The position numbers and the translations under genes are program-made. From Actinomycetes bacterium (GTDB taxonomy: Bacteria > Actinomycetota > Acidimicrobiia > Acidimicrobiales > Bog-793), in assembly GCA_021785095.1 (NCBI GenBank), contig JAJYGM010000296.1:521-7006 (forward strand): a stretch of DNA of 6,486 nt, written 5' to 3'. The stretch's first letter is position 1. Every line of letters begins with the position of its first letter. Positions 6,384 through 6,486 of this stretch are shown piece after piece. Under the pieces are notes generated by a model. That model ran no database searches. It worked only from the letters and a program-made list of their open reading frames with translations, and had not been told where the DNA came from.

Positions 6384-6486
6384 GTGCTGCACGCGATCTC
6401 GTGCGCGAGCACGTCTGACTGCATCGTCACGGGCTACGAAAAGACCGCGAATACCGGCGTGATCCTTGCCACCACGAACGGCGGGG
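6384..6486 (+). CDS. Partial YCF48/BNR-like beta-propeller repeat protein, runs off the right edge
   Basis: The frame starting at GTG 6384 reads MLHAISCASTSDCIVTGY and then GVILATTNGG before the window ends. This is the pattern of one blade in secreted YCF48/BNR-like propeller proteins of actinobacteria: an 'I-x-C-x-S-x-x-x-C' segment with two Cys, followed by 'GVIL-x-TT-x-GG', usually continuing to Thr-Trp. Such proteins are usually exported and built from many blades; their function is mostly unknown. No stop occurs before the edge. The start is unclear. GTG 6384 has GGGGAG directly against it with no proper spacing, and it gives no signal peptide. GTG 6234 is an in-frame alternative, but the added residues look non-coding. 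It may be the 5' part of a gene with an unusual start, or a remnant that has lost its N-terminus. Only 34 residues are visible. Confidence 0.5.
   Translation, partial: MLHAISCASTSDCIVTGYEKTANTGVILATTNGG

Noticed and set aside
6164..6430. Minus-strand 88-codon frame ending in a WWAVEDSNL-type C-terminus
   Set aside because: That C-terminus is the well-known spurious translation of the tRNA 3' half, and the rest is Pro-rich without a domain.
1..6486. CRISPR array, insertion sequence, phage genes, defence system or toxin-antitoxin module
   Set aside because: No spaced direct repeats, terminal inverted repeats, transposase or integrase motifs, or matching small genes were seen on either strand.

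Overview
The window looks like a piece of chromosome from a high-GC actinobacterium. The base composition, GC-rich third codon positions, a LytR-CpsA-Psr protein with a long basic N-terminal tail, GTG starts without a clear Shine-Dalgarno, and a Cys-flanked beta-propeller repeat all fit that. I would guess a lineage near Acidimicrobiia, but the sequence does not prove it. No insertion sequence, CRISPR array, phage gene or toxin-antitoxin pair is visible.

Layout from left to right. (1) 1-1219, minus strand: most of an LCP-family cell-wall ligase, with its C-terminus beyond the left edge. (2) About 1220-1299: a short divergent intergenic region. (3) 1300-2646, plus strand: a soluble GGDEF-EAL protein whose GGDEF signature is degenerate (AADEF) and whose EAL domain keeps its catalytic residues, so it is probably a c-di-GMP phosphodiesterase. 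(4) 2647-2694: a convergent gap with a GC-rich hairpin. (5) 2695-6000, minus strand: a 1101-residue membrane protein with a 6-pyruvoyl-tetrahydropterin-synthase-related / GT-C-like membrane part, a large extracytoplasmic part, and a cytoplasmic GT2 domain resembling polyprenyl-phosphate-sugar synthases fused at the C-terminus. (6) 6001-6117: a divergent region with a TAGATT -10-like hexamer facing each way. (7) 6118-6193: a tRNA with anticodon GAC (Val) and an encoded CCA. (8) 6194-6383: GC-rich, low-complexity sequence without a convincing gene. (9) About 6384 to the right edge, plus strand: the beginning or remnant of a YCF48/BNR-type beta-propeller protein.

The two large minus-strand proteins both belong to envelope glycan metabolism. 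LCP enzymes move glycan polymers from a lipid carrier onto peptidoglycan, and the GT-C/GT2 fusion probably makes and uses a lipid-linked sugar. The c-di-GMP phosphodiesterase between them could link envelope glycan or exopolysaccharide output to c-di-GMP, but that is inferred from proximity alone. Most of the window is ordinary. The items most worth a second look are the GT-C/GT2 fusion, the degenerate GGDEF in front of an intact EAL domain, and the propeller fragment next to the tRNA.
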